Below are positions 11,233 through 19,229 of a stretch of 22,431 bases of DNA, piece after piece. The translations under genes and the position numbers were made by a program. Within the stretch, counting starts at the first letter, position 1. Every line of letters begins with the position of its first letter. The stretch is from a virus: IMG/VR virus record IMGVR_UViG_3300028030_000063, positions 1-22,431 of that record. The stretch is one strand, 5' to 3'. The notes beneath the pieces were generated by a model. The model had not been told where the DNA came from. It saw only the letters and a list, made by a program, of their open reading frames with translations, and ran no database searches.

Positions 11233-11919
11233 ATGGCTGATTTAGATTATATTCCTGCAACCTACGGAAACGGCTTTGCGAACGCGCCTTCTAGCTTAAA
11301 AACAGAAGGAGGTTCGGAGTTAAAACCTCTTACTGAGAAGCAAGAGTTATATATGCAGTATTACTTCGAATGCGATGGTAGTCCTACATGTATAGCTAAA
11401 AAAGCAGGTTTTAGAGATAGAAGAGTAGCTGCGACAATAGGTATGTCAACGCGTGTAAAATTAGAGATAGCACGTAGAGCTAAGCATGAAGCTGCGCATT
11501 ATCAGAAACTTACTACACGAGAATTCAAAGTTCCAAAGGAAGCTAGACTTGAATTACTGTGGCGTATAGCTGAAGGCGGAGCTGAGCGTATTACTGACAA
11601 AGAAGGGAACATGGTGTTCATGAACCCTGCAGTGTCAGTATCTGCAATACGTACTATTAATGAGATGTTACCTGGTTCGTTGGCGCCTAAAGAAGTAGAG
11701 ATTACGCACAAGCAGGATACTAGAACTGAAGATGAAATCAAAGCTAGTATAGCTAAGCTTCAGGAAGAGTATCAGCAACTTGTTGCGATAGATGGAACTA
11801 GTATCTTACTCAAAGAGAAAGATATTAAGAAGTCAGAGTCTTTACCTATGGTGACACCTGAGGGGCACGTAAAACCTCGTGCTAAGGTGCACGTACCTGT
11901 TCGTCCGAAGGATGAATGA
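11233..11919 (+). CDS. terS: Terminase small subunit
   Basis: A 228-residue protein that would recognise the packaging site and hand phage DNA to the large subunit. The segment LTEKQELYMQYYFECDGSPT followed by CIAKKAGFRDRRVAATIG (about residues 34-72) is the usual small-terminase helix-turn-helix. A helical oligomerisation region follows. The C-terminus has a charged coiled-coil stretch (DEIKASIAKLQEEYQQL) and a basic tail, common for the part that contacts TerL. I prefer ATG 11233, with AGAG just upstream, over the GTG at 11209, which has no ribosome binding site. It is the first gene of the rightward block and TerL follows two small genes later, which supports the call. Confidence 0.85.
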   Translation: MADLDYIPATYGNGFANAPSSLKTEGGSELKPLTEKQELYMQYYFECDGSPTCIAKKAGFRDRRVAATIGMSTRVKLEIARRAKHEAAHYQKLTTREFKVPKEARLELLWRIAEGGAERITDKEGNMVFMNPAVSVSAIRTINEMLPGSLAPKEVEITHKQDTRTEDEIKASIAKLQEEYQQLVAIDGTSILLKEKDIKKSESLPMVTPEGHVKPRAKVHVPVRPKDE

Positions 11920-11921
11920 TT

Positions 11922-12092
11922 ATGCAATTTAAAACTATACCAATACCAGGAACTAATGAATCACATATAGTGCCTGAAGATGAAGTACTTAAGCATAATT
12001 ATGAATATTTACAATGTAAATGTAAGCCTGTAATAGATAAGAGTAATAGTAAAGATATACGAATATGTCATAACAGCTTGTTACACAAGTAA
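11922..12092 (+). CDS. 56-residue Cys/His microprotein, paralogue of the next gene
   Basis: MQFKTIPIPGTNESHIVPED and onward. It shares ESH-I/V-VP-x-D, H-x-x-E-Y/F-LQCKC-x-P-x-ID and a C-terminal I-x-H-S/N stretch with the protein at 12374-12658, so the two are paralogues. Cys32, Cys34, His15 and the Cys49-His50 pair could bind a metal. Similar short proteins with HVIP...H...CxCxP are, to my knowledge, common beside phage terminase genes, with unknown function. It begins two bases after the terS stop. It is smaller than the cut-off many gene callers use and could be overlooked. Confidence 0.75.
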   Translation: MQFKTIPIPGTNESHIVPEDEVLKHNYEYLQCKCKPVIDKSNSKDIRICHNSLLHK

Positions 12093-12122
12093 TGAATAAG
12101 GTACAGAGTTTACCAGCTCAGT

Positions 12123-12340
12123 AAGTCGTAAGACTTTTTAGCTTAGCACGCGGGGCCTAATAGTTAGTTTTACGAGTTACGTGCAGCCAGGTTATGAAAA
12201 AGTCGTAAGACTTTATGCTTACTAGAATGTCTGAAGAGCATAAAAGTAATGTAAGAGTTTAGACGTTAAAATTTATAAAAGTTGTAAGACTTTTATAAAT
12301 TTTAATACCAGAGTTCACAGTAAAAGTCGTAAGGCTTTTA
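12123..12340 (+). ncRNA. Four GUAA-tetraloop hairpins between paralogous genes
   Basis: Four hairpins share the core AAGTC-GTAA-GACTT: 12123-12136 (5 bp), 12199-12214 (6 bp), 12266-12305 (18 bp, closed by a U-G pair) and 12321-12340 (8 bp with a U-G pair). GUAA belongs to the stable GNRA tetraloop class in RNA on the plus strand, and the variable bases keep pairing through G-U. The 12093-12373 gap has no credible gene. It may be a structured stretch of the packaging transcript, a processing signal or part of a packaging site. Confidence 0.6.
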
Positions 12341-12373
12341 TGCGGGCAAGTTAAGAATACAAGAGTTAATTAT

Positions 12374-12658
12374 ATGCATAGTGAATTGCCATCCGATGAC
12401 GTTAGAAGCTTAGGGCGCCGCAAGAGTTTGCGCACGGGTAAGTCTCTTAGTGAGATTATGCGAGGAAGTAATTGGGAAGTAATAGATATAGAGTGGAGGT
12501 CGGAATCTCACGTAGTGCCTAGAGATGATATAACAGAGCACACTCTAGAATTCTTACAATGCAAGTGTAGTCCGAAGATAGATAGTGTTATAAACGACTG
12601 TACAACAATAGTACATAGTGCGTTTGATAACCGAGAGTTATATGAGAGTCAACATTAA
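12374..12658 (+). CDS. 94-residue Cys/His protein next to TerL
   Basis: An N-terminal basic extension (residues 1-33, SLGRRKSLRTGKSL) precedes a domain that matches the 56-residue protein at 11922-12092: ESHVVPRDDITEHTLEFLQCKCSPKID spread over 44-70. Cys63, Cys65, His56 and His81 are candidate metal ligands; the end VHSAFDNRELYESQ matches a motif I associate with small phage proteins near terminases. Its stop overlaps the TerL start by one base (TAATG), so the two are translationally coupled, and a packaging-related role is reasonable inference. The ribosome binding site is weak (AAGAG). Confidence 0.8.
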   Translation: MHSELPSDDVRSLGRRKSLRTGKSLSEIMRGSNWEVIDIEWRSESHVVPRDDITEHTLEFLQCKCSPKIDSVINDCTTIVHSAFDNRELYESQH

Positions 12659-15228
12659 TGCGAAGTCTTGAGCATGTAGAAGCAGATTTATTAAGAGAGA
12701 TTGAAGCACTTAAGACTAAGGCGTGCGAGAAATCTCTTGCAGAATTCACTCGCCAGGCGTGGGAAGTAATTGAACCAGGCACACCATTAGTTTGGAATTT
12801 TCATATGGAAGTCATATGTGCGTATCTTGAAGCTACTACGACTATGAACCCTGAACGACGTATAACACGGTTGATTATTAACGTACCGCCAGGTAGTGCT
12901 AAATCTATCTTGGTAAGTGTTATGTTCCCAGCATGGCTGTGGATAAAACAACCACATAAAAAGATAATCGGCGTGGCGAATATTCAGGACTTATCTATAC
13001 GAGACAGTAGACGTACGAAGCAGATACTGCAAGATGAGTGGTATCAGAAGAGATGGCCTTTAGAGTTTAAAGGTGATCAAACAGCAAAGACTAACTATGA
13101 AAACGCCAAAGGCGGATTCAGACAGTCATTAGGTATTACTGCGAATATCACTGGTAAACGCGGTAATTACTTATTACTCGACGATTTACACGATGCATCA
13201 GATGTACAGTCCGACGTACAAAGACAGACGGTATTAGATGCATTTGATGAGAAGCTTAGTACTCGTCTTAACCATCAGGCAGTAGACGTGATAATCCTTA
13301 TTATGCAGAGACTGCATCATAAGGATATCACTGGACACTTGCTGAGTAAGAAGAAGACTAAGTGGACACATGTGGTAATACCTATGCATTATGATCCAGC
13401 GTATACATATAATGCTACGAAGGATTTAGGCAGACCGGACCTGGAAGACCCGCGTAAAGAGGGAGAGTTACTCTTTCCGGAAATGTTTCCTAAAGAAGTA
13501 GTAGAGAAACTCGAAGAAGACATGGGCTCGCACATATCTGCAGGACAGTTAGAGCAACGACCCAGTGTTAAAGGTGGAGGAATATTGAGGCAAGGTTGGT
13601 TTAGAGTATGGGATAAAAATGAACCATTGCCGGTGTGCGATCATATATTCATATCATGTGATACGGCATACTCTGAACGAGACTTAAAGAATAATTCGTA
13701 CTCAGCATTCACAACATGGGGAGTATTTTGGAATAAAGCGCAGGAGCGAGACTGCATACTCTTACTAGACGTGTGGTATGACAGAGTAGATTATCCAGAC
13801 TTACGCCGTAAGGCTACAGATATGGATAAAGATAAACGACCAGATGTATGGCTTATTGAGAAAAAAGCCAGTGGTCAATGCCATGATGATAAAACAGAAG
13901 TATTAACCTCAAACGGATGGAAGTTATTTAAAGACGTAGATATAAATAAAGATAAGTTTGCTACAAGGAATATAGAAACTAAAGAGTTAGAATGGCAGTA
14001 TGCTACTGCAGAAGTCAACGAGTATTATAAAGGACCGATGTATCATTTCCAACAGGCATATACTGATTTAATGGTTACTCCTAATCATAGAATGCTTTTA
14101 AATAGGGAGTATTTACCAAAGGATGTCAATATACAGGAACTACATACTCAGAATGAGTGTGTAGTTCTAGCTAAAGACTTAGCACCTGCTATTGCAGTAG
14201 TGAATAAGCATGATCTATTGTATTATGAGAATCCGGTTGTAAGAGATAAGCGCTTACCTCGTAAAGAACACAAGCGTATATCATTTCCTATCCGTAGCAA
14301 TTGGGTAGGCGAAGAACTATCGGATACTGTCGTAGTACTAGATAAAGAGTATACAATATCCGGTAACACATATGCTGAGCTTATAGGTATGTGTATGATC
14401 AAGCATAAATATAGATTCCGTACTATAGATATGAGTGAATCTCTCGCAAGTATTGTAAACATTGCTAATACTACAGGCATTAGCTTACCGAGTATCGAAG
14501 AAGTAATATATATTCCTTCGGATATTATGGAGGCTACACCTAAACAAATAGAATTGTTTTGGAGAATGTTAAGTAAACCATGGGATTGGGTTGAATACCA
14601 CGATACTGATAAATATAGAATAGACCAATTACAAGAGTTATTGCATAAAATGGGTGTTAATGCTCGTATCACTGAATACATGCATGATAATACTCTTATG
14701 TTCAAAATAAATATAACATATGACGATCGTACTAATCCTAGACTTGTCAATACTATAGACTACAAAGGAACTATACATTGTGTACAAGTACCAAATGGAA
14801 CTTTATACACTAGACGAGACGGAGCTGCATCATGGAGTGGTAATTCATTAGTGCAGGATATGCGTAGGGCCGGTATCCATGTACGAACTTATCAACCAGA
14901 TAAGGATAAGATTACACGAGCCTACTCGGTACAGGCGATGCTGGAGTCTGGACAGGTATGGATACCGGATAGGAAGTGGGCACATAAGTTCGCATATTTA
15001 ATGAGTACATTTCCTAAAGGCGTAGTCGAATCCAACGACCTTGCTGATACTCTGACTCAAGCTTTAATATACATGAGAAACAGTTGGTACGTAACACATC
15101 CAGACGATGGAGAGTGGGAAGTGCCTAAAGTACGTAAACATTCACCGTACGGCGGGCATCTTGGTGACCAGGATGAACGTACTTATAATTCACTAGACGG
15201 GATAGACCCGAGAGATTTACTGAATTAG
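12658..15228 (+). CDS. terL: Terminase large subunit interrupted by an intein
   Basis: An 856-residue precursor: 534 residues of terminase plus a 322-residue intein. The terminase packages phage DNA into proheads (ATPase) and cuts concatemers (RNase H-like nuclease). The ATPase has Walker A NVPPGSAKS at 75-83 and Walker B YLLLDDLHD at 171-179. The nuclease shows FISCDTAYSE (Asp335) and DVWLIEKKASGQ (Glu401) before the intein, and VESNDLADTL after it. Without the intein the length is typical of TerL. Splicing would join ASGQ to SLVQDMR inside the nuclease domain, near the catalytic Glu, a conserved position of the kind inteins favour. Translation is coupled to the upstream 94-residue gene. Confidence 0.95.
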   Translation: MRSLEHVEADLLREIEALKTKACEKSLAEFTRQAWEVIEPGTPLVWNFHMEVICAYLEATTTMNPERRITRLIINVPPGSAKSILVSVMFPAWLWIKQPHKKIIGVANIQDLSIRDSRRTKQILQDEWYQKRWPLEFKGDQTAKTNYENAKGGFRQSLGITANITGKRGNYLLLDDLHDASDVQSDVQRQTVLDAFDEKLSTRLNHQAVDVIILIMQRLHHKDITGHLLSKKKTKWTHVVIPMHYDPAYTYNATKDLGRPDLEDPRKEGELLFPEMFPKEVVEKLEEDMGSHISAGQLEQRPSVKGGGILRQGWFRVWDKNEPLPVCDHIFISCDTAYSERDLKNNSYSAFTTWGVFWNKAQERDCILLLDVWYDRVDYPDLRRKATDMDKDKRPDVWLIEKKASGQCHDDKTEVLTSNGWKLFKDVDINKDKFATRNIETKELEWQYATAEVNEYYKGPMYHFQQAYTDLMVTPNHRMLLNREYLPKDVNIQELHTQNECVVLAKDLAPAIAVVNKHDLLYYENPVVRDKRLPRKEHKRISFPIRSNWVGEELSDTVVVLDKEYTISGNTYAELIGMCMIKHKYRFRTIDMSESLASIVNIANTTGISLPSIEEVIYIPSDIMEATPKQIELFWRMLSKPWDWVEYHDTDKYRIDQLQELLHKMGVNARITEYMHDNTLMFKINITYDDRTNPRLVNTIDYKGTIHCVQVPNGTLYTRRDGAASWSGNSLVQDMRRAGIHVRTYQPDKDKITRAYSVQAMLESGQVWIPDRKWAHKFAYLMSTFPKGVVESNDLADTLTQALIYMRNSWYVTHPDDGEWEVPKVRKHSPYGGHLGDQDERTYNSLDGIDPRDLLN
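13879..14844 (+). mobile_element. Intein in TerL, with degenerate LAGLIDADG-like region
   Basis: Precursor residues 408-729. It begins with Cys (CHDDKTEVLTSNGWKLF, block A) and has block B VTPNHRML with its His at intein position 70. The C-terminal blocks are CVQVPNGTLYTRR (from position 301) and AASWSGN, followed by Ser as the first residue of the downstream extein. The penultimate residue is Gly instead of the usual His, a known variant. Positions about 165-260 have the shape of a LAGLIDADG homing domain (AELIGMCMIKHKYRF; DQLQELLHKMGVNARI), but the acidic residue expected after the first helix appears to be replaced by Lys/His. The intein probably still splices but may no longer be able to home. 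Confidence 0.9.
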
Positions 15229-15234
15229 GCACTA

Positions 15235-15281
15235 AACACCTTTCCCTACGGCATATAAAAACTTGTATTCGGAAAGGTGTT
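15235..15281 (+). terminator. Long inverted repeat after TerL
   Basis: A perfect 11-bp stem AACACCTTTCC/GGAAAGGTGTT with a 25-base loop fills the gap between TerL and the methyltransferase-like gene. There is no T run, so it is more likely an RNA-stability or processing hairpin than an efficient rho-independent terminator. Confidence 0.6.
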
Positions 15282-15305
15282 ACGGATACGTAAAATAGGA
15301 ATACT

Positions 15306-15860
15306 ATGAAAATACTAGTAGCATGCGAAGAATCGCAAACAGTCACTAAAGCATTCAGAGCTAAAGGACATGAAGCTTACTCATGCGATATAGAACCTTG
15401 TTCCGGAGGACATCCGGAGTGGCACTTACAGCAAGATGTAATACCGTTGCTGCAGGATAAATCATGGGATATGATAATAGCATTTCCTCCTTGCACACAC
15501 TTGGCGTCCAGTGGGGCAAGATGGTTCAAGCAGAAAATAGCAGATGGTAGACAGCAGCAGGGTATAGATTTCTTCATGGAATTTACTAAGACTGCGTGCG
15601 ATAAAGTAGCTATAGAGAATCCTATCGGTATTATGTCTACGAAGTATAGGAAGCCAGATCAAAAGATCCAGCCATGGATGTTTGGACATTCAGAGACTAA
15701 AGCTACATGTCTATGGCTAAAGGGATTACCTGAACTAGTACCGACTAATAATGTGAAACATTCATTAGCAAGTTTATCTAACAGAGAGGAACATAAAGCT
15801 AAGATACGAAGTAAGACTTATGGAGGTATAGCTGAGGCTATGGCAGATCAATGGGGATAG
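15306..15860 (+). CDS. Small phage cytosine-5 methyltransferase-like protein
   Basis: A 184-residue protein of the short phage class annotated as DNA cytosine methyltransferase. VACEESQTVTKAFRAKGHEA at 5-24 replaces the usual SAM-binding FxGxG start. CDIEPCSGGHPEWH follows, then the catalytic-type FPPCTHLASSG (Cys63) and AIENPIGIM (ENP at 104-106, the ENV motif equivalent). It is much shorter than full C5 methyltransferases and has no obvious target recognition domain, so DNA specificity, or activity at all, is uncertain. Modification of phage DNA against host restriction is the conventional interpretation. AGGA precedes the ATG. It lies between terL and the head genes, an unusual place for a modification enzyme. 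Confidence 0.8.
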   Translation: MKILVACEESQTVTKAFRAKGHEAYSCDIEPCSGGHPEWHLQQDVIPLLQDKSWDMIIAFPPCTHLASSGARWFKQKIADGRQQQGIDFFMEFTKTACDKVAIENPIGIMSTKYRKPDQKIQPWMFGHSETKATCLWLKGLPELVPTNNVKHSLASLSNREEHKAKIRSKTYGGIAEAMADQWG

Positions 15861-15978
15861 GTGTAACTACTCAGCTCCAACTAAGTAGCTACTTGCTCAT
15901 GGATAAGACATTCTGAACAATTGTTACATGACAAGTTTACCGTAGGATTAGACAGAAATCAAATCCTCTGGTACACTC

Positions 15979-15998
15979 AACTTATTCATGAATAAGTT
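15979..15998 (+). promoter_or_regulatory. Perfect 20-bp palindrome before a ribosome binding site
   Basis: AACTTATTCATGAATAAGTT is fully self-complementary and ends just before AGAAGGG, the ribosome binding site of the gene at 16013. It could form a hairpin in the RNA or a dyad binding site in the DNA. The rest of the 15861-16012 gap holds no gene. Confidence 0.6.
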
Positions 15999-16012
15999 AG
16001 AAGGGTAAGACA

Positions 16013-16423
16013 ATGACAGGCATGTTCAATAACCTAGGCAGATATCAAAATACTGCCATGGCTAATAGCCCACAGAATTATGTAGATGCAGCATCTGGAT
16101 CTATACAAAGACAACCGCAAGCTCAACCGCAAGTATTAGGAACACAAGGTCATCCTAATGCAGAAGCGCAATGGCAAGCGTCATTGAATAAGCAATATGC
16201 TAATAAAGGGCAATATCCTGGAGCAGAAGGTGCACAGCGACGTAGTTTAGGAACTTTGAATTCACAGGCGCAATATCTACAGCGTAATCCTCAGATGCAT
16301 CAGGATTATACAAATAATCCCGATATGAGATATGCAGTCAAAGATTACCTACGTGATACTGCACAAGTTATGGGTAATGAAGGCAGACCAAATATGTTCG
16401 ATCCAAGATATATGTCTCGATAA
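16013..16423 (+). CDS. Hypothetical Gln-rich head-region protein, 136 residues
   Basis: A low-complexity protein rich in Gln, Asn and Ala (SIQRQPQAQPQVLGTQGHPN and onward), likely disordered, with a more ordered end (MRYAVKDYLRDTAQVMGNEG). I recognise no family. A ribosome binding site AGAAGG lies before the ATG. It starts a run of closely packed genes (spacings of 12 and 5 bases to the next two) that leads into the portal, so a role in head assembly is inferred from position. A virion-associated or portal-accessory protein is possible. Confidence 0.78.
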   Translation: MTGMFNNLGRYQNTAMANSPQNYVDAASGSIQRQPQAQPQVLGTQGHPNAEAQWQASLNKQYANKGQYPGAEGAQRRSLGTLNSQAQYLQRNPQMHQDYTNNPDMRYAVKDYLRDTAQVMGNEGRPNMFDPRYMSR

Positions 16424-16435
16424 AAGGTTAGTATT

Positions 16436-16837
16436 ATGTATCAGATAGATCCAGATGCTAAAGCCCAGGCAGCTTCAATGTTAACTGCTCTTGGTAAAGG
16501 TGCACAGATCAACAATATTCCAGAGCCAAAAACTCAGGAAACTTTGCAGGATAAAATGCTCTTACAAGGGCAGAAGCTTCAGCATGATATGGCTAAAGAG
16601 CGTATGAAGCAGGAATATGATGGACTAAAAGAACAAGTTCGTCTTCAGAATGCTTTAGGTACTGAAGCAGCAGATCATGAAAGTAAACTACAGATGGCTA
16701 AATTGCAATCACAGTTACAGCCTAGAGTAGCACAGCAACCACAGCCTAATCAGATTGCCCAGCAAGCTGTAGATAACCAGTATTATCAAGATGCTGTACA
16801 ACAAGTTCCTCAATATCTTGGTAATTACGTAGGATAA
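16436..16837 (+). CDS. Hypothetical Gln-rich coiled-coil protein, 133 residues
   Basis: The central region (LQDKMLLQGQKLQHDMAKER and onward to about residue 98) is a long amphipathic coiled coil. The C-terminus is rich in Pro and Gln. No catalytic motif, signal peptide or membrane segment is visible. AAGG precedes the ATG by seven bases. It sits immediately before the portal gene (5-base gap). Its composition resembles small head-assembly or scaffolding-accessory proteins, but I cannot assign a function. Confidence 0.78.
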   Translation: MYQIDPDAKAQAASMLTALGKGAQINNIPEPKTQETLQDKMLLQGQKLQHDMAKERMKQEYDGLKEQVRLQNALGTEAADHESKLQMAKLQSQLQPRVAQQPQPNQIAQQAVDNQYYQDAVQQVPQYLGNYVG

Positions 16838-16842
16838 ACAAT

Positions 16843-19227
16843 ATGCCGAACAATTCAGTATCACCTATACCACCTGAGTTACAAGCTAAGATGAATACGG
16901 AACAATTAGTCCCCCCTGGGCAACAGCCTATAACTCAGGATGGACAAGTGTACTTACCCGAGCAAGCTCCAGAGTTAATAATGCCAGCAGATGAAGCTGC
17001 AGGTGCTATGACTCCAGAAACTATGGAACAGTTAGCAGTTGAGAATCCGGACTTACTAACTCCTGAGGAGTTAGAAGCTATAAAACCACAAGATAAAGAT
17101 GCAGAGGAAGATCATTATCGTAACCTTGCTAAAGGTATGGACCAAACAGAGCTGAATAAAATAGCTCAAGACCTTATCTTACGCGTAGATGAAGATGAAG
17201 ACTCTCGTAAGGATTGGAGTAAACGAGTACAAGAAGGTCTGCGTAACTTAGGTGTATCCGGCAAAACTTATGGCGGTGCTGATTTCCCGGGGGCATCTAA
17301 AGTAGTACATCCTGTATTAATGGAAGCATGTACACAGTTCCAGGCTCGTGCTATTCAAGAGCTATGGCCTTCACAAGGTCCGGTACAAACTAAAGTACTT
17401 GGTGAGCAAACACCAGAGAAGCAAGATCAAGCTAAGCGTGTACAGAATTACATGAACTATCTTTACACAGTGGAGATGTCTGAGGCATTCACTGAAGAAG
17501 ATAACATGTTACTACGCCTTCCTATATCGGGTAGTACATTTAAAAAGATGTACTACGATACTATTAAGGAACGTCTAGCTAGTGTATATGTAGAACCTGC
17601 AGATTTCATAGTTTCATACCAGACTACTGACTTACGTACTAGTCCTAGATTCACACATCGTATTCGTGAATATAAGAATGATGTTCGTAAAAAGGAAGAG
17701 TCCGGATTTTACATCGAAACAGGTCTCGGTAATACTCATACTGAAGATACGGATAAGCCAATTATTATTGATGAGATAGATAGTACAGAAGGTAAGCAAC
17801 GTACTAACTATCAGGAAAATGATGATCGTGTAACTATTTATGAAGTATATGTAGACTATAATATTGAGGACACAGATAAAGAAGATGCTATAATGCGTCC
17901 TTATATTGTAACTATTGATAGAGATCAACAGCGTGTCAGACGAATACAAAGGAACTGGAAACCAGACGACGAAAAACGCACCAAGCGTATGTACTTCACA
18001 CACTATAGATTCACCCCGGGACTCGGTTTTTACGGTTATGGCTTCCTGCATCTTATTGGGGATATGGCTACCACTGCTACTGGTTCTCTACGTGCACTGT
18101 TAGACAGTGCAGCATTCTCGAATCTACAAGGTGGATTCCGTTCAAGGGATACACGTGCTAAAGGAGGTGATCAACCGTTAGCTCCAGGGGAATGGCGTGA
18201 AACGAATGCCACTTCGGAAGAATTGTCTAAGCAGTTCTTCCCTGTTCCTTATAAAGAACCAAGTGCAACTCTGTTTAATCTTCTTGGTTATATTGATGAT
18301 AAAGCTAAACATTTAGCTGGTACTACTGAAACAGTTACTGGAGAAGTTAATCCTAGTAATGCCCCAGTAGGTACAACAGCAATGTTGTTAGAACAGGGTA
18401 CTAAAGTATTCACTGCTATACATAAGAGATTGCATGAAGCACATAAAGAAGAATTTAAAATCATGGCTGAACTCATTGAAGAGTATATGCCAGATGAAGG
18501 TTACCCTTACTTAGTTGGTGAACAGGAAGGATATTTATTACCTCAAGACTTTGATGAAAAGATTGATGTAATACCAGTGTCAGATCCAAATATCTCCAGC
18601 AACGCGCAACGAGTTGCTAAAGCTCAGTCTATTCTTGAACTACAGCAGCAATACCCTAATACTATTCCTGAGCGCGAAGCAGTTCGTAGAATGCTTGAAG
18701 CTATCCAAGTACAAAATATTGAAGCATTATTAGGTTCTGATGAAGATCAAGCTGCAGCTGATGCTAAAGCTGCTGAAAAACAGCAAGAGATGGAAGAATT
18801 GGAAAAACTTCGTATTCAAGCTGAACGTGCTAAGTTGGAAGCTGAAGTTGACTTAGCTCGAGCACGCGCAGTTCGAGAAAATATCGAAGCAATGAAATCT
18901 AGTTTCGAAGCAGCCGCATTATCAATTCAGGGGAATAAATTAGTACCTACTGCTGATGCTCTATTGGAAAGTGCAGGGTTTGTAGATCCTACTGGAGAAG
19001 AATCATTAGTTCCTCAACAACAAGAATTACCCATGGACTTTCCTGCTAGGTCTGAACAAGGCATGTCCGGACAAGAAGGTATACTAGGTATGCCTCAGGA
19101 CAACGAAGTATTAGGCATGCCTATGACAAACCCGAACATGCAAACAGGCGTATCCGCTGATCCAGTGGGTATTCCGGAAGATCAGGTTATGCCTCCACAA
19201 GACCCTAATTTACAACAAGGATACTAA
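16843..19227 (+). CDS. Portal protein, P22-like large podovirus type
   Basis: A 794-residue protein expected to form the dodecameric ring at one prohead vertex, through which TerL pumps DNA and to which the tail attaches. An acidic Pro-rich N-terminal region of about 90 residues precedes the clip/wing core. Supportive segments are PGASKVVHPVLMEACTQFQA, RLPISGSTFKKMYYDT, VYVEPADFIVSY, RRIQRNWKPDDEKRTKRMYF and GTTETVTGEVNPSNAPVGTT. The length fits the P22/N4/crAss-like size class, longer than siphovirus portals. The last third has a long charged coiled coil (EKQQEMEELEKLRIQAERAK and onward), as in portal barrels that extend into the head, then a Met/Pro-rich tail. AGGA precedes the ATG. It lies downstream of TerL and upstream of the scaffold-like gene, the expected order. 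Confidence 0.9.
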   Translation: MPNNSVSPIPPELQAKMNTEQLVPPGQQPITQDGQVYLPEQAPELIMPADEAAGAMTPETMEQLAVENPDLLTPEELEAIKPQDKDAEEDHYRNLAKGMDQTELNKIAQDLILRVDEDEDSRKDWSKRVQEGLRNLGVSGKTYGGADFPGASKVVHPVLMEACTQFQARAIQELWPSQGPVQTKVLGEQTPEKQDQAKRVQNYMNYLYTVEMSEAFTEEDNMLLRLPISGSTFKKMYYDTIKERLASVYVEPADFIVSYQTTDLRTSPRFTHRIREYKNDVRKKEESGFYIETGLGNTHTEDTDKPIIIDEIDSTEGKQRTNYQENDDRVTIYEVYVDYNIEDTDKEDAIMRPYIVTIDRDQQRVRRIQRNWKPDDEKRTKRMYFTHYRFTPGLGFYGYGFLHLIGDMATTATGSLRALLDSAAFSNLQGGFRSRDTRAKGGDQPLAPGEWRETNATSEELSKQFFPVPYKEPSATLFNLLGYIDDKAKHLAGTTETVTGEVNPSNAPVGTTAMLLEQGTKVFTAIHKRLHEAHKEEFKIMAELIEEYMPDEGYPYLVGEQEGYLLPQDFDEKIDVIPVSDPNISSNAQRVAKAQSILELQQQYPNTIPEREAVRRMLEAIQVQNIEALLGSDEDQAAADAKAAEKQQEMEELEKLRIQAERAKLEAEVDLARARAVRENIEAMKSSFEAAALSIQGNKLVPTADALLESAGFVDPTGEESLVPQQQELPMDFPARSEQGMSGQEGILGMPQDNEVLGMPMTNPNMQTGVSADPVGIPEDQVMPPQDPNLQQGY

Positions 19228-19229
19228 AA

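Noticed and set aside
14223-14750. Leftward 175-codon frame opposite the intein
   Set aside because: It is the reverse-strand shadow of the intein coding region, with no ribosome binding site or family resemblance.
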